A stretch of DNA of 64,000 bases from Elmis aenea (Eukaryota > Arthropoda > Insecta > Coleoptera > Elmidae). The position numbers and the translations under genes are program-made. The notes under the pieces were generated by a model. The model worked only from the letters and a program-made list of their open reading frames with translations, did not search any database and was not told the origin of the DNA. Location: contig OX393578.1 in assembly GCA_947652605.1 (NCBI GenBank), positions 53,823,415 through 53,887,414 on the forward strand. Reading direction: 5' to 3'. This document shows, one piece after another, positions 46,556 to 57,583 of the stretch. Positions within the stretch are counted from its first letter, which is position 1. Every line of letters starts with the position of its first letter.

Positions 46556-46868
46556 AGGAGTAATTTTGTACGGTATGATAGTCGGTCAGCTGCCTTTCGT
46601 TACTGCCAAGGACGAGACCGTATCCAATGCGGAGCGCAGAAAAAGGCTGTTAATACAAATTAATAAGGGTATATCCTCGCACCATCGGAAGGCGCTATCT
46701 TTGTGCTCCATGGAATTCAAGCTGATGATCGCCAAACTGTTGGTTGTGGATTCTTCAAGACGAGTAACAATCAATGAGCTGTCCTTCCATCCTTGGATAA
46801 CCGATAAGGGACACAAGGTCATAAGATTGTATCCGGTGAAGAAATTCGAAGATAACCACGACACATGC
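46556..46868 (+). CDS. AMPK-related kinase, exon B (C-lobe)
   Basis: A 57-bp intron separates it from exon A; the Leu codon of WSLGVILY is split TT|A. It encodes GVILYGMIVGQLPF (subdomain IX-X), an unusual insert-like stretch AKDETVSNAERRKRLLIQ, then KLLVVDSSRRVTINELSFHP (subdomain XI with its conserved Arg) and WITDKGHK, which closes the kinase fold. Translation continues KKFEDNHDTC up to a donor GTAGCT at 46869. Reading through that intron would give a short alternative end with a stop at 46926-46928, but the in-phase join to exon C is far more plausible. Confidence 0.92.
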
Positions 46869-46921
46869 GTAGCTAAACTCATTTCTTATAATCCGATTCA
46901 AATTAACACACGTTTTTATAG

Positions 46922-47679
46922 ATCATAAAGCAAGTTGCGCAGCTGCTACAAACGGATTGCGGTGACGTCCGCTACGCTCTGGCGACCGATCCTCAGGGCA
47001 ACATCTCTGGAATGTACAACATACTCAACTACAAGTACCTGCAACAAAAATTGGAAGGCGATGGCGTTTCGAGAACTGTTAATCAGCCGACATACACGCC
47101 GGCGCCTAAGTCTGTGTTCAACAAAGCCGACGCTGCACCACTTACTGACACGCCGAAAGGTACGGAAGTCAAAACGAACAGCCGACGTCAGGATTTCATG
47201 AAATCGGCACCACCACAACGACAGGATAAAGGGATTAGTCCAACGCCACGATCCATGTCGAGCAAAGTTCCCGTTAAAGTTCTCAGACACACTTCTACAA
47301 ACTCGGGCGGTCTCCAAAAGAACCACACGGTCAACACGAATGTCCCCCGAAAACCCAGCATAAAAAAAGGAACGTTGTCGTCGGACTTACGTAACCGCTT
47401 GCACATATCCTCCGAGGCACATCAAAACAACAATATACGGCAGTGTTATATGCACCAACAACAACCGCCACAAATGAATAATTTAAAACCCATTCAACAA
47501 CAAAATTTAAGTCACACGGCCAGCAGTGTACCGGTCACTCCAACGACATCTCGTTCTAAACGCACCACCAATGAACTACAAGTAATGGGAACAAGGAGCG
47601 TCGCCAGGGCTCTCAATATTAAAGGGTACAACGACAAGCCACCGAAAGCCAATACAAAACCTGGAGTTAACACACCTAG
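46922..47679 (+). CDS. AMPK-related kinase, exon C (UBA-like region and tail)
   Basis: It follows a 53-bp intron in phase 0. It starts IIKQVAQLLQTDCGDVRYAL, then ISGMYNILNYKYLQQKLE, the helical pattern of the UBA-like segment that follows the catalytic domain in several AMPK-related kinases. The remaining 200 residues are low-complexity: Thr, Pro, Lys, Gln and Asn, with QQQPPQMNNLKPIQQQ near the middle, and probably disordered. Donor GTAAGT at 47680 leaves phase 2 and opens an 8.5-kb intron. This exon's coding sequence is more GC-rich than the flanks. Confidence 0.9.
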
Positions 47680-47739
47680 GTAAGTCTATGTTAAAAACCA
47701 TCAAGTGCGCTAAAAAAAATATGTTGCAATACGTTTTTA

Positions 47740-49615
47740 TTCAGGGTGATTGATTAAGACCGGGACTTAAAAATATATGAAGAATGAAAAAGGGTATGGA
47801 TCGGAAATTTTGTTTGACCATAATAGAACCTGATCTGTTTAATGAACATATTTTCAATATGGCGACACTTCCGGAATTACCGGAAGTTGACGTCTACGTT
47901 CTTATATCTAAGACAATGGTCTATTTTTATTGCGTATTTGGATTTGAAACGTTATTTTGGAGTGACTTTTATTGACATTTCCTATACCAAAGTGCAGTCA
48001 CTTTTTAGATTTTTTTACTTTTTTGAAAATTTTTTAATTTTCATCGTGATGCTTAATATTATCTATTTTTGAAGAAAAAACGCTTAAATTTAGACCATGC
48101 CTAGAAGAAACCTTGGAGTACATCCTGGAATTTTTGCAATCGATGCATTACTTACAGGGTGTCCAAAATTTAATTTTCTTATAGAACAACTCCAGACCAA
48201 TAAAATTCGTTTTTTTTTTGTCAAAAACAATGCTCAAACTTTTTTTTTCATTTTCTAATGCAAAATTACATTCTGCATCAATCTGTTTTAGCGTTTCCTA
48301 TACCTATCTGCAACAATTTTCGAGTTATTAGGAATTTTTGATAAAGTTAAGAGAATTGGCAACATTTTTAAATAGTAAGCCTTGGAAATGACAACAAACG
48401 CCAATATTAATAACTCTAAACCAACTTCATTGCGTTTGTCTGAAGTATCCATAAAAATTGAATATCAAGAGTATTCAAACACGGATATTTTGAATTTATT
48501 TTACATTCATAGACAAAATCACAAGATTTTTGAAAGTGCGAACGAATAGTTGTGCATTTTTATTGTAGCTTCTACACGCAGCATAGTATGTTAAACCCGA
48601 GTCTTGCGCTGCCAATCGAATTGACCGCGGAGGATGGTCATTAAAATATCCTAGGATGTTAACTTCGTTAGTGTTATTATTTGTCACACACTTAGCTCGA
48701 ATACTAGCAGATTTCACACTTCTAAATTGCAAAAAAATTGATTCTCTTCATTGAAATTTCGGTCTGGTCATTGCAGTCAAGAGGGTACCTCTCACTGAAC
48801 ACACGTCAAGTTCTTTGAATAATCTTGTGACATTACTCATGAATATAAAATAAGTTCAAAATATTCGTGTTTGAATACTCTTGATTTTCCATTTTCATGA
48901 ACACTACAGACAAACGCAATAAAAGTGGTTTACAGTTATTAATATTGGCATTTGTTGTCATTTCCAAGGCTTACTATTTAAAAATGCTGAAATTTCTCTT
49001 AACTTTATCAAAAACTCTTAATAACTCGAGAATTGTTGCAGATAGGTATAGGAAACGCTAATACAGATTGATGCAGAATGTAATTTTGCATTAGAAAATG
49101 AAAAAAAAAGTTTGGGCATTGTATTTGAAAAAAACAAGTTTTAGTGGTCTGAAGTTGATTTTAAAAAAATTAAATTTTGGACACCCTGTAAGTAATGCAT
49201 CGATTGCAAAAATTTCAGGAAGTACTCCAAGGTTTCTTCTAGGCATGGTCTAAATGTAAGCGTTTTTTCTTCAAAAATGGCGGCGTTAGATAATATTAAG
49301 CATCACGATGAAAATCAAAAAAATTTCAAAAAAATTCAAAAATCTAAAAAATGACTGCACTTAGGTATAGGAAATGCTAATAAAAGTCCCTTTAAAATAA
49401 CATTTTAAATCCAAATACGCAATAAAAAATAGACCATTGTATTTGAAATAAGAAAGTAGACGTCAACTTCCGGTATTTTCGGAAGTGTCGCCATCTTGAA
49501 AATATTTTCTATAAACACATCAGATGTCATTATGGTCATAACCAAAATTTCAGATGCATACCCTTTTTCATTCTTTATATATTTTTAAGTACCGGTCTCA
49601 ATCAATCAACCTGTA
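47740..49615. mobile_element. 1.9-kb foldback element in kinase intron
   Basis: The inverted arms (47740-48510 and 48839-49615, about 770 bp each) end in CAGGGTGATTGATTAAGACC and its counterpart; TA flanks both sides. Shared arm blocks include GGAAGTTGACGTCTAC, ACTGCACTT(T)GGTATAGGAAA and CTTGGAAATGACAAC. The ~330-bp loop holds a transposase scrap on the minus strand. Confidence 0.9.
48496..48732 (-). pseudogene. transposase helix-turn-helix scrap in foldback loop
   Basis: The frame reads VNILGYFNDHPPRSIRLAAQ, then DSGLTYYAACRSY. This is similar to the second helix-turn-helix of insect mariner-like transposases (VLGxFxxxPxxSxRxxAxxxGxS). It suggests the foldback derives from such an element by loss of the catalytic domain and growth of the termini. 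Confidence 0.55.
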
Positions 49616-49617
49616 TA

Positions 49618-50002
49618 TCCCATCAGTAGGTACCATTGGGACATATATGTCCCATTAGTTGATATTACAAAAAATATGTTATTTATAATCACATTATAGC
49701 AAAAAATAGATTTTTTTGTTAGTTTATTGACTTACCTCTACATTTTTTGAAAAATACTGTTGATAAATAACGCTTAACACGGCAAATATATTAATATCTC
49801 ACATGCACTGCTTTCTAAAAACATATAGATTATGTTAACATTGAATTTTGCGCTGCAATTTTTGGAGGATATAACTAATACGATGCCAGGTTACCACTGG
49901 GACAACAGCTTAACGAATTATAATGCATTTATTTCTCACTGAGCATCTTTAACACTTCTCTGGGACGTTCAAGTATAATATACCCTATTGGGACTCAAAG
50001 GG
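49618..50002. mobile_element. piggyBac-type MITE remnant
   Basis: The right end GGGACTCAAAGGG is followed by TTAA (50003-50006). TGGGAC motifs recur (near 49637, 49901 and 49989). The left end at the foldback border reads CCCATCAGTAGG but lacks TTAA, so it was probably cut by the foldback insertion. No coding sequence. Confidence 0.5.
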
Positions 50003-50008
50003 TTAATC

Positions 50009-50282
50009 CAGTGGTTTCCAACCTGTGGGGCACGCCTCCCCCAGGGGGCGCGAGACTATTGCAAGGGGGGCGCGCAGCTGTTACCAAAATATCATTTTTG
50101 AATACAAACAAACAAAAAGAACTTTCTTTATACAGAATATGGTGTATTGTTTTGTAGTCCATTAAACAATTATTATATCTGGACAGTATTTATGAAATTA
50201 GATTGTTACGAAAAGTGAGGGGAGCGCAAAAAAAAAATATGAATAAGGGGGGGCGGAGGTACAAAAAGGTTGGAAACCACTG
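50009..50282. mobile_element. hAT-type MITE, CAGTGGTTTCCAAC ends
   Basis: Perfect 8-bp duplication GGTTAATC (50001-50008, 50283-50290). It is a reverse-complement copy of the MITE at 1031-1281, better preserved and GC-rich near both ends. It inserted at the TTAA border of the piggyBac-type remnant. Confidence 0.92.
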
Positions 50283-50632
50283 GGTTAATCATAACGTTAA
50301 ATTTTAGCTTAATAATAACATCAATGTGAAATAAATAATACTTTACTAAGAAACTTGAATAATCCTTCGACAAATTGAAAAAAGTATAAAATTACCAAAT
50401 TCGCGGTAATTTTAAAAATCAAAACAACTTAAACAAATTTTCCCATACGTTTGACAATGTACTACATGCCAGAAAGATTCTCATTGTGTTTGTTGCAGGA
50501 TCAAATACCCCTGATATAACGTAATGTAATTGACAATAATCACCACCATGTTAGTTTGTTAAATAAATTTACTTCCCAATTTCCTCGCTTTAATTTTAAT
50601 ACGATGAACATTATCCAACCACGTCATGTATG

Positions 50633-50902
50633 TGTCGTAGGCATAATGTGAAATCCGGCATTTTATAAAAAGCCGGCAAAACGAGCAAATTATGACTTTT
50701 TCTTAAACCCATACATTTGTGTTCATACAAAAAAAAAGCTTTAATCAACCTTTAACCTGACCCTCATTCATTTGGTCAGTAGTAGAGGGTCAGGTTAAAG
50801 GTTGGTTAAAGTTTTTTTTTTAAATAAATAATAAAAATGAAGCTAATAGTTTTGTGCCTAGGCGTTTTATAAAATGCCGGATGTGAAATTATGCCTACGA
50901 CA
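50633..50902. repeat. 270-bp foldback
   Basis: The ends TGTCGTAGGCATAAT.. and ..ATTATGCCTACGACA continue inwards with CCGGCATTTTATAAA, AACCTTTAACCTGACCCTC and complements. The loop is about 20 bp. TA may flank it. Confidence 0.85.
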
Positions 50903-51308
50903 TATGCATGAAGAGCCTGGATTTCTTAAAACTTTTAGAGGTAGGAAGATGGTTAAATTAGCAAAGAAGTGTGTTTTGTGTGCCTACTAAAAATTTAAAC
51001 TGAAAGCGTCCATATTGTTTCCAGTTCCTGCAGTATCCTGAAAAAAGTGCGAAGTAATTTTTTTACTTACTAAGTAACACTTTGTTAACAAAATTAGAAA
51101 TCTGAAATTTGATATTCCAAGGTTTAAAAAAACGCGTTAATTACCCAGCGTTATCAAAATTATCTCAGCCTTGTGTTTGAGAAATGATAATCATCTATAT
51201 TATTTCTTATAAGCGTCATGTTGGATTTGCGATTAATACAATGGAAAATACAAAAGTGAAAAATAAGGTAATCAATTAATTTTTGAAGCGAAGTTGCATA
51301 AAATATTA

Positions 51309-51520
51309 TACAGGGTGTTCCAGTTATCGTGAACAGCATGAGGAGCTCGTGAACGTTTAAGAGCAACTACTCTATGACAGAAAAATCTTCAAAAAAATTG
51401 ACATTATTTGTGTTATTAATTAAAAACAAAAAATGACGTTTTCGTTTTTTGTTTATAACTTACTTATTTAAAATCGTACTCAAAATATTTTTCGACATTA
51501 TTGGGACACTTTTTTGAGTA
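51309..51520. mobile_element. TACAGGG-type element, left end
   Basis: TACAGGGTGTTCCAGTTATC, then GGAGCTCGTGAACGTTTAAG, a variant of the family core. The element at 51521 interrupts it. Confidence 0.5.
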
Positions 51521-52837
51521 GGGGAGACCGGGGATAAAAGTAACAGGAGTAGGTTGTAACAGTGCCTATAGTTCCTTTAATTTTTGTTTTATATCGCCCT
51601 AAACGCTTTTGTAATGTTAAGTTACATCCAGCTCCCTACCTACATTGCTAGTTTTCATCTGTCATAGAGGTTAACTTTTTGCCAGCCAGAGTCACTATTT
51701 TCCGCCTAAAAGTTACTGCGTTGTCTCATCCGTCGAGTAACTTTTAGGCGATCTCTAAAATAGGAACAAAAAAGTACCTATATTATTTTGTTCTAAATTT
51801 AGTTGGCTATTGGTGGATGCAGTACAATTTGACGTTAGAATCGTGGTTAATTGTGGATTCCATGAAATTTTTTTTCTGTACACTTGGGGTCAAAAGTAAC
51901 AAAGTGTTACAACCAACCCCAATTAATGTTTTCATTGGCAAATGTTCACTCTTAACACATAATTGGTGGCTTTCTTTGTAGATGAGAATATACAAGACTT
52001 GTCGGAATAATTTTCCAGTTTGTTGTATCTCTTTGATTCACATTTTTAAATATGTACTTATAATCTTGGCAAACCTGGTAACTGCAGTCCCAAATTATTA
52101 AATTATAAAACTCAGTATATAATATCGGTTTAATGATGGAAATGTATGTAAAGCTAAATCATTTCTTAAAAAGCATTTTAAATTATAAAACCTATGTAAA
52201 TTGGTAAGATCTGGTACTTTTGGTTTTCCTACCAGCCGCCATTGTTTTTATTCTATTACCTTAATATTTATAACTTAATATAAACAAAGCTTTAACCAAC
52301 CCAACTTAACCTGACCCTCTTTTACTGATTTAATGAATAACGGTCAGTTTATAGAGCGGTTAGATTTTTTTAAAATAAAACAAACAGTTATTATGATTCA
52401 GTATAAATTTAATAATTTGGGACCGCCCTTACCTGGTATGCCATACTGTTCACTTATCATTTTGTATTGTACCAAAGATCTTTTTTTTTTTATTTTTTCA
52501 TTTTGCTAATGTGTATTTTTGAATAAAATATTAATTTTGTTGATGAATACTAATATATTTACCCACTACTTATGAGCTGTGTAAATTATTTTGCCGTTAC
52601 AACTTACCCCAATCATTGTTACTTTTAGCCCCAACGTTGAGGTTGAAAGTAACAGCTGTCTTACTAAAGAAAAAAATTTTTTTCTAACAGTGGCTTTACG
52701 AAACACGAAATAAATATCTTGGAAGCAAGACAAATGTCCAGTCTATCATTAAACCAATTTGGATGTAAAAAATTTGTAATAATCTATCAGAAATTAAATA
52801 ACAACAAAAAAATGTTACTTTTATCCCCGGTCTCCCC
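51521..52837. mobile_element. 1.3-kb TA-flanked element, copy 1
   Basis: Inverted ends GGGGAGACCGGGGATAAAAG with TA on each side. The word GTTAC or AAAGTAACA is repeated near both ends (51537, 51549, 51709, 51740, 51893-51907, 52605-52660, 52812). No transposase is visible. Copy 2 is at 57584 in the same orientation. Confidence 0.92.
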
Positions 52838-52839
52838 TA

Positions 52840-53210
52840 GATTTAAGATTTGTTAATTAATTTTATGTATCTTCATTTGTTTTTGTTGTTTTAACATCAA
52901 CTTTCTTATTTTAAATACGGGTTGTAGTTGGCTGTGACGCCATTAAAAAGAGAGTTTTTTTCTCGTTTAATTGATGGATGAGTTGTTAAGTTGTATTTAA
53001 AAATAAGTAAATTATTACAATATTATTGTATTTATTAAGTTTAATCAAAGTGGCCTGAAAAACAAAACAAAACATTACATGAATAAACTAGCTATACTTT
53101 TTTTCTTTTTTTTTAAATTAAATAATTTGTTATGTTTGTACATTTAATAATAATTTACGATTTTCAGTTACTATTTCTATTAAATCTAAAGTCTAAAGTA
53201 TATGATGTTT
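52840..53210. other. AT-rich intronic stretch
   Basis: Nothing beyond A/T runs; possibly the interior of the element begun at 51309. Confidence 0.3.
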
Positions 53211-53212
53211 TC

Positions 53213-53467
53213 AAAGTGTAGCCCACTCCCCATTGGGTAATACAAATTTGAAGTCTGCGTTTTGTAGACAATTTCTTTTTTCTTGATGAAATGTTCTTAA
53301 AACAGCCAATCTGAAATAGACAGTTGAGAGTTGACTACAACTCATGAATTACATTTAGCTATTTTAAGTAGTTCATCAAATAAAAAGAAATATGCTTAGG
53401 AAAACATTATTATCTACAAAGCGCAGATTTCAAATTTGTATTGCCCATGGAAAGAGGGCTACACTTT
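53213..53467. repeat. 255-bp inverted-repeat MITE
   Basis: The arms AAAGTGTAGCCC..AATACAAATTTGAA and the complement at 53415-53467 are imperfect over about 60 bp. It includes the pair TGCG(T)TTTGTAGA / TCTACAAAGCGCA. Confidence 0.75.
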
Positions 53468-53530
53468 TAATTAACACATGATGTAATATAGATCTAGTAG
53501 TAATAGTAAGTGAAAAATCATAAATCATTA

Positions 53531-54330
53531 TACAGGGTGTCCCAATTATACACCGCCAAAAAGTAGATGCATATTCCTGAGTGAAAATGATGACCATTTG
53601 TCAAATATTTTGTTATCCGAAAATGCTTCCTTTCTAAGTTAGAGACCTCCAAAGTTGCAAGAAAAAAAAATCAAAAAATCGATTACGTCCTAGCCGTTTG
53701 AGCTAGAGCTATCAAACTTGGCCGAAATGTTTAGGTGTTTCCCATTGACTTTGTGGGATAATTAGAAGGAAAACACGTAATTGGAAATATGATTTATATT
53801 TATAGTCAGGTCATCCGCTTACCATCTACAGAATTTTTTTCTCTGGAATAAAATTAAAAATGTCATTCGTCCATAAGAAAGGACGACTTAAGAGGAAAAA
53901 ATTCATCCCTCTTTGTTTTTGCTGTAAACGTAGCCGTTTTCGAGAAAATTAGCGCTAAAGATGCATCGACAAACTCTGTTTAGGCTATACAACTCAAATA
54001 TTTTTTTTACTAAACTTAGTTGGCTAATGTCATGCTTGAAAAAAATTCTGAAGATGGTAAGCGGATGACCTGACTACCAATTACGTGTTTTCCTTCTAAT
54101 TATCCCACAAAGTCAATGGGAAACACCTAAACATTTCGGCCAAGTTTGATAGCTCTAGCTTAAACGGCTAGGACGTAATCGATTTTTTGATAATTTTTTC
54201 TTGCAACTTTGGAGGTCTCTAACTTTGAAAGGAAGCATTTTCGGATAACAAAATATTTGACAAATGGTCATCATTTTTACTCAGGAATATGCACCTACTT
54301 TTTGGCGGTGTATAATTGGAACACCCTGTA
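53531..54330. mobile_element. 800-bp foldback element
   Basis: Starts TACAGGGTGTCCCAATTATA and ends in the complementary ..TAATTGGAACACCCTGTA. The arms are about 300 bp and nearly identical, with a 200-bp loop. A half copy is at 19640-20137. Confidence 0.9.
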
Positions 54331-54599
54331 CAATACTTTTTTTTCACTTTTGAATTTTTCATGAATATAATACTGCATTCCTAAATCAGAAATGTGAAAT
54401 AATGGTTCCTAAAATGGTTCTATTACATTTAAAAACAAGTTTGAAGGGGGATGTTTAGCAACATCTACATTTTATCTTGGGCTTAATCTCGGAAAATAAT
54501 TCAGATATTATGTTTCCGTCTTGATTGTTGAATATTTTTAACAAATTTGAGTCAACAATGTTAAAAATATTTTTTTTTTTGCTTCCTTAATAATCAAAA

Positions 54600-54916
54600 T
54601 ATCTGCTCCAGTAAAGTGATTCAAATCAGAACACCCTGTTTATCTGCATACTTTTAAAACTTTATAGTAATTGTGTTCATTATCAAATTCATCAACTGAT
54701 AGCATAAAAATCCAACATGACACCCATAAGAAATATAAAAGTTGACTATCACATCTCAAAAAGTAAACTAGATTTATTTTGACGTCAGGTGATTTAGACT
54801 CTTGTCTAAACCTGTGAGTACCAAATATCAGAGATCTGATGTTAATAATAAGAAAGTTATAGTTTGAATTTAAAATGTACCTAAGTTCATCGGTTTTTTT
54901 CAGGATAATTCAGGAG
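54600..54916. mobile_element. TACAGGG-type fragment
   Basis: AGAACACCCTGTTTATC at 54628-54644 and a stretch (54695-54900) similar to 16090-16250. Borders are unclear. Confidence 0.4.
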
Positions 54917-54924
54917 CTGGGCAC

Positions 54925-56001
54925 TAGTGGGTTCTTCCCGGGATTTCCCGGGCGGGAATTCCCGGGAAATTGGCTGTTTGTTTAAAATCCCGACTCCCGG
55001 GATTCACGTTTTAAATCCCGGGACGAGACTGATGAGTACGATAGCAATTATGAGGGACGAAATATTAACAATGAGAATGCTAAAAATATACATTCGCATC
55101 GAATGGTAATCGTAATTTCATACACACGGTATCTCCCGCCGCCCGGTATCGCTAAAAAAAAAAAAATCAGAAAGACGTTCCAAAAGACCTTATTTCGCTT
55201 GTAATGTTTCTACAAAATCCAGAAAATTTAAAAACGACGATCCAATCTTATAAATATAGCCAGTTGTTTTCAAAATCTACCATTTCCTCCGTTGCTAAAT
55301 ATGCAAAAGATTTGGTAAACCAGTATTTTTTTGGTGATACAGAATGGGAATCGGAACCTAGTGATAGTGGTTTAATAGAAGTAAATGATTAAACTTCCCC
55401 AGTGAATCTTCATTAAGACTCTCTTTAGCAAATGCAATAATTGCATCCAATAATCCATGGAAGAAGTAAAACCCGACACAATATTATCAATTCAAAAGGA
55501 GCTGAAACTATATGAAGGAACAGAAATGAAGACACTTACTAAAAAACGTATATACGATTCGTTATTGACTATAAAGCTGACATCGACGGAATCAGAACGC
55601 GTTTTTTCAATTTCTGGCACAATCGTCACAAAAAACGCGTTGGTTTATTTGATCATTCTGTTAATGTTCTGTTTTTAAAAACTTATTTTAAAAATCAACA
55701 TGACATATAACATTTTCTTCCTTTTTTTTCTTGATTAAAAAAATGAATGTAGGTATTTTTGTTTAATTTTTCATTTTAAAAAGAATGTGTTTTTTTTTTA
55801 GTTTTAAATAATGAAATAATAAATATGTTTTTGTTTTATACATTTTTTTATTTTATTTTTTTAATAAAAATATTAAATTGCTCTGTTATAAAATTTTTAA
55901 TATAAAATAAAATTTCCCGGTTCCCGGGAAATCCCAGGATTTTACGGAATTTCAATCCCGACTCCCGGGATTGAAAAAATTGTCGGGAACAGCACCCACT
56001 A
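54925..56001 (+). mobile_element. hAT element with TCCCGGGA word
   Basis: Perfect 8-bp duplication CTGGGCAC (54917-54924, 56002-56009) and ends TAGTGGGT.. reversed as ..ACCCACTA. TCCCGGGA-like palindromes are repeated at 54936-55025 and 55915-55975. Coding scraps at 55204-55392 and 55457-55678 include SKSTISSVAKYAKDLVNQYF and LTSTESERVFSISGTIVTK, the hAT C-terminal dimerisation block. It is internally deleted and frameshifted. Confidence 0.92.
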
Positions 56002-56204
56002 CTGGGCACGATATGGTGACTAAGTTTTAATTCTTAGTAGGCATATTTAACCAACCTATATCTAACGGTTTTCAAGATCCCCATCTTCTTCACATAATTG
56101 TTTAAATACTGGCGACAACTCAAAAAAGCTTTCGTGCACATGCTGGTTGTGTTTTCTTGACGATGTAGACTATTTTTAACCATTATAATTTTACGCCTTT
56201 CCAG

Positions 56205-56336
56205 ATCTAGTGGTACACGATCAGCCGGCAGTGCAATTCGCGATAAGGCACGAAGTAAATCTGAACCACTTGCCAACTCGAAGCTACCGAAGTCAGCGGG
56301 TCACGCCGCTACAGACGGGCAAGTGAAACGAAGAAG
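56205..56336 (+). CDS. AMPK-related kinase, exon D
   Basis: Acceptor CGCCTTTCCAG before 56205 and donor GTAAGC at 56337. The exon is open in exactly the phase left by exon C. It encodes RSSGTRSAGSAIRDKARSKS and ending GHAATDGQVKRR. The other two frames hit stops at TAG (second codon) and TGA (near 56323). Ser-, Arg- and Lys-rich like the rest of the tail. The transposon-filled 8.5-kb intron lies upstream. Confidence 0.8.
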
Positions 56337-56403
56337 GTAAGCGTAATTTTCACGTAATTGTCTTTTGAAAAATGATGGTTAGCGTTCTTCCAGTTGTCGC
56401 GAG

Positions 56404-56558
56404 CCGGAGTGTGCCCGACAAAACAAACGCGGCCGGATCGCAGTCGACGCCGCCAGTAAGAAGCCGCCGGGTGGTGAACGCAAAAACTTCGGGAAAGGTC
56501 TGGGAGAAACCGCCGCTCATTCAAGAAAACTCAAGTAAAAGGAACATTAACACAAGCG
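56404..56558 (+). CDS. AMPK-related kinase, exon E (acceptor ambiguous)
   Basis: Two acceptors are possible. The stronger AG (TTCTTCCAG, exon from 56394) leads in phase to a stop at 56536-56538. The AG ten bases later (CGCGAG, exon from 56404) keeps a frame reading SRSVPDKTNAAGSQSTPPVR, then VVNAKTSGKVWEKPPLIQ. It remains open to a strong donor GTGAGT at 56559, in phase 1. The second reading is preferred because the downstream exons continue in that phase and the whole transcript then sums to complete codons. The first would give an early C-terminus. Confidence 0.6.
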
Positions 56559-56674
56559 GTGAGTACGTTTTTTCCAAAAATTTGCAAAATTCGTTACGGA
56601 AATCTCTCCAGCAAACCAGCACTTTCAGTAAACAAAAAAAAAACTTTAAATGACACCGATAAATAGGCCTACCA

Positions 56675-56775
56675 CGCGTCCCGGTTAGTCCCGGTTCGAC
56701 CGGGACAGTCCCAGTTCGACCGGGACGGTCCCGGTTGTGAAGTTATGTCCCGGTGTCCCGGTCGTTTGTCCCGGT
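56675..56775. mobile_element. GTCCCGG-rich fragment
   Basis: GTCCCGGT or its complement occurs about nine times in 100 bp. It looks like one iterated end of a DNA transposon; the other end was not found. Confidence 0.5.
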
Positions 56776-56890
56776 TTAAATTAAAAACATTCCGTACTAA
56801 TTTTCTTGTGAAACTTGACCGCGCGGACAATAATAAAGAGCGAGGAGCTAAGACAAATGAAGAGGTAGATTCCAAAAGGCACTAAGTCAA

Positions 56891-57084
56891 ATTTTACCGA
56901 TTTTGAGATTTAAGTTGATTCACCAGCCTTATTGCCATTTCTACATGTGTGTTCAAATAGGTTCAGGTCAAAAGAAGCTTAGTCAATAATCGACTAAGCT
57001 TCTTTTGACCTGAACCCATTTGAACACAATAATTTGAACGCAATAAAGCTGCTGAATCAACTTAAATCTCGAAATCGGTAAAAT
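56891..57084. repeat. 194-bp foldback palindrome
   Basis: The arms ATTTTACCGATTTTGAGATT.. and complement run to a centre AAGCTTAGTCAATAATCGAC near 56985. Almost no loop remains. It includes AGGTTCAGGTCAAAAGAAGC and its complement. Confidence 0.9.
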
Positions 57085-57320
57085 AGTGCAGTTATACTCA
57101 AAATTGCGTGCCCTATCCAAAAATGTAATAGGGTGTGACATTTGAAATAACAAAGTCAGGATCATTTCAGGCGAACCCGGAAGTGAAATAATAGTGTACA
57201 TTTGTTCAAATATTCCGGTTGTTTACGCATATCATATGTATAAAAGTTTATTTATGTAAACATAAAACTAAATACAAAAAAGTACCAGAACTCAGTTACA
57301 AGCGGTATATGCCTATAAGG

Positions 57321-57535
57321 TAGGTGCAAATAGCCAATTATTCGTACCTACTGTAGGTGCAAATAGCCAATTATTCGTATCTACTGTAGGTGCAAATAGC
57401 CAATTATTCGTACCTACTGTTGGTGCAAATAGCCAATTATTCGTACTTACTGTAGGTGCAAATAGCCAATTATTCGTATCTACTGTAGGTGCAAATAGCC
57501 AATTATTCGTACCTACTGTAGGTGCAAATAGCCAC
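57321..57535. repeat. 33-bp tandem repeat, 6.5 copies
   Basis: Units TAGGTGCAAATAGCC..TACTG start at 57321, 57354, 57387, 57420, 57453, 57486 and 57519. Units differ at one or two positions. The multiple-of-three period keeps a frame open on the minus strand (11-residue NNWLFAPTV repeats), which is not evidence of a gene. Confidence 0.97.
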
Positions 57536-57583
57536 AACCTTTAAATATTGTTATGATTTAGGTCCAATGGATTACAAACTATA

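Noticed and set aside
46586..47326. Minus-strand frames of 98 and 126 codons opposite the kinase exons
   Set aside because: Shadows of the GC-richer kinase coding sequence on the plus strand.
51807..51995. 62-codon minus-strand frame repeated at 57870-58058
   Set aside because: Found in both copies of the 1.3-kb element, but no transposase motif, low complexity and no conserved start context; likely chance preserved by recent copying.
57313..57537. Minus-strand repeat protein with 11-residue units
   Set aside because: The frame stays open only because the satellite period is 33 bp; no start context, splice sites or flanking coding sequence.
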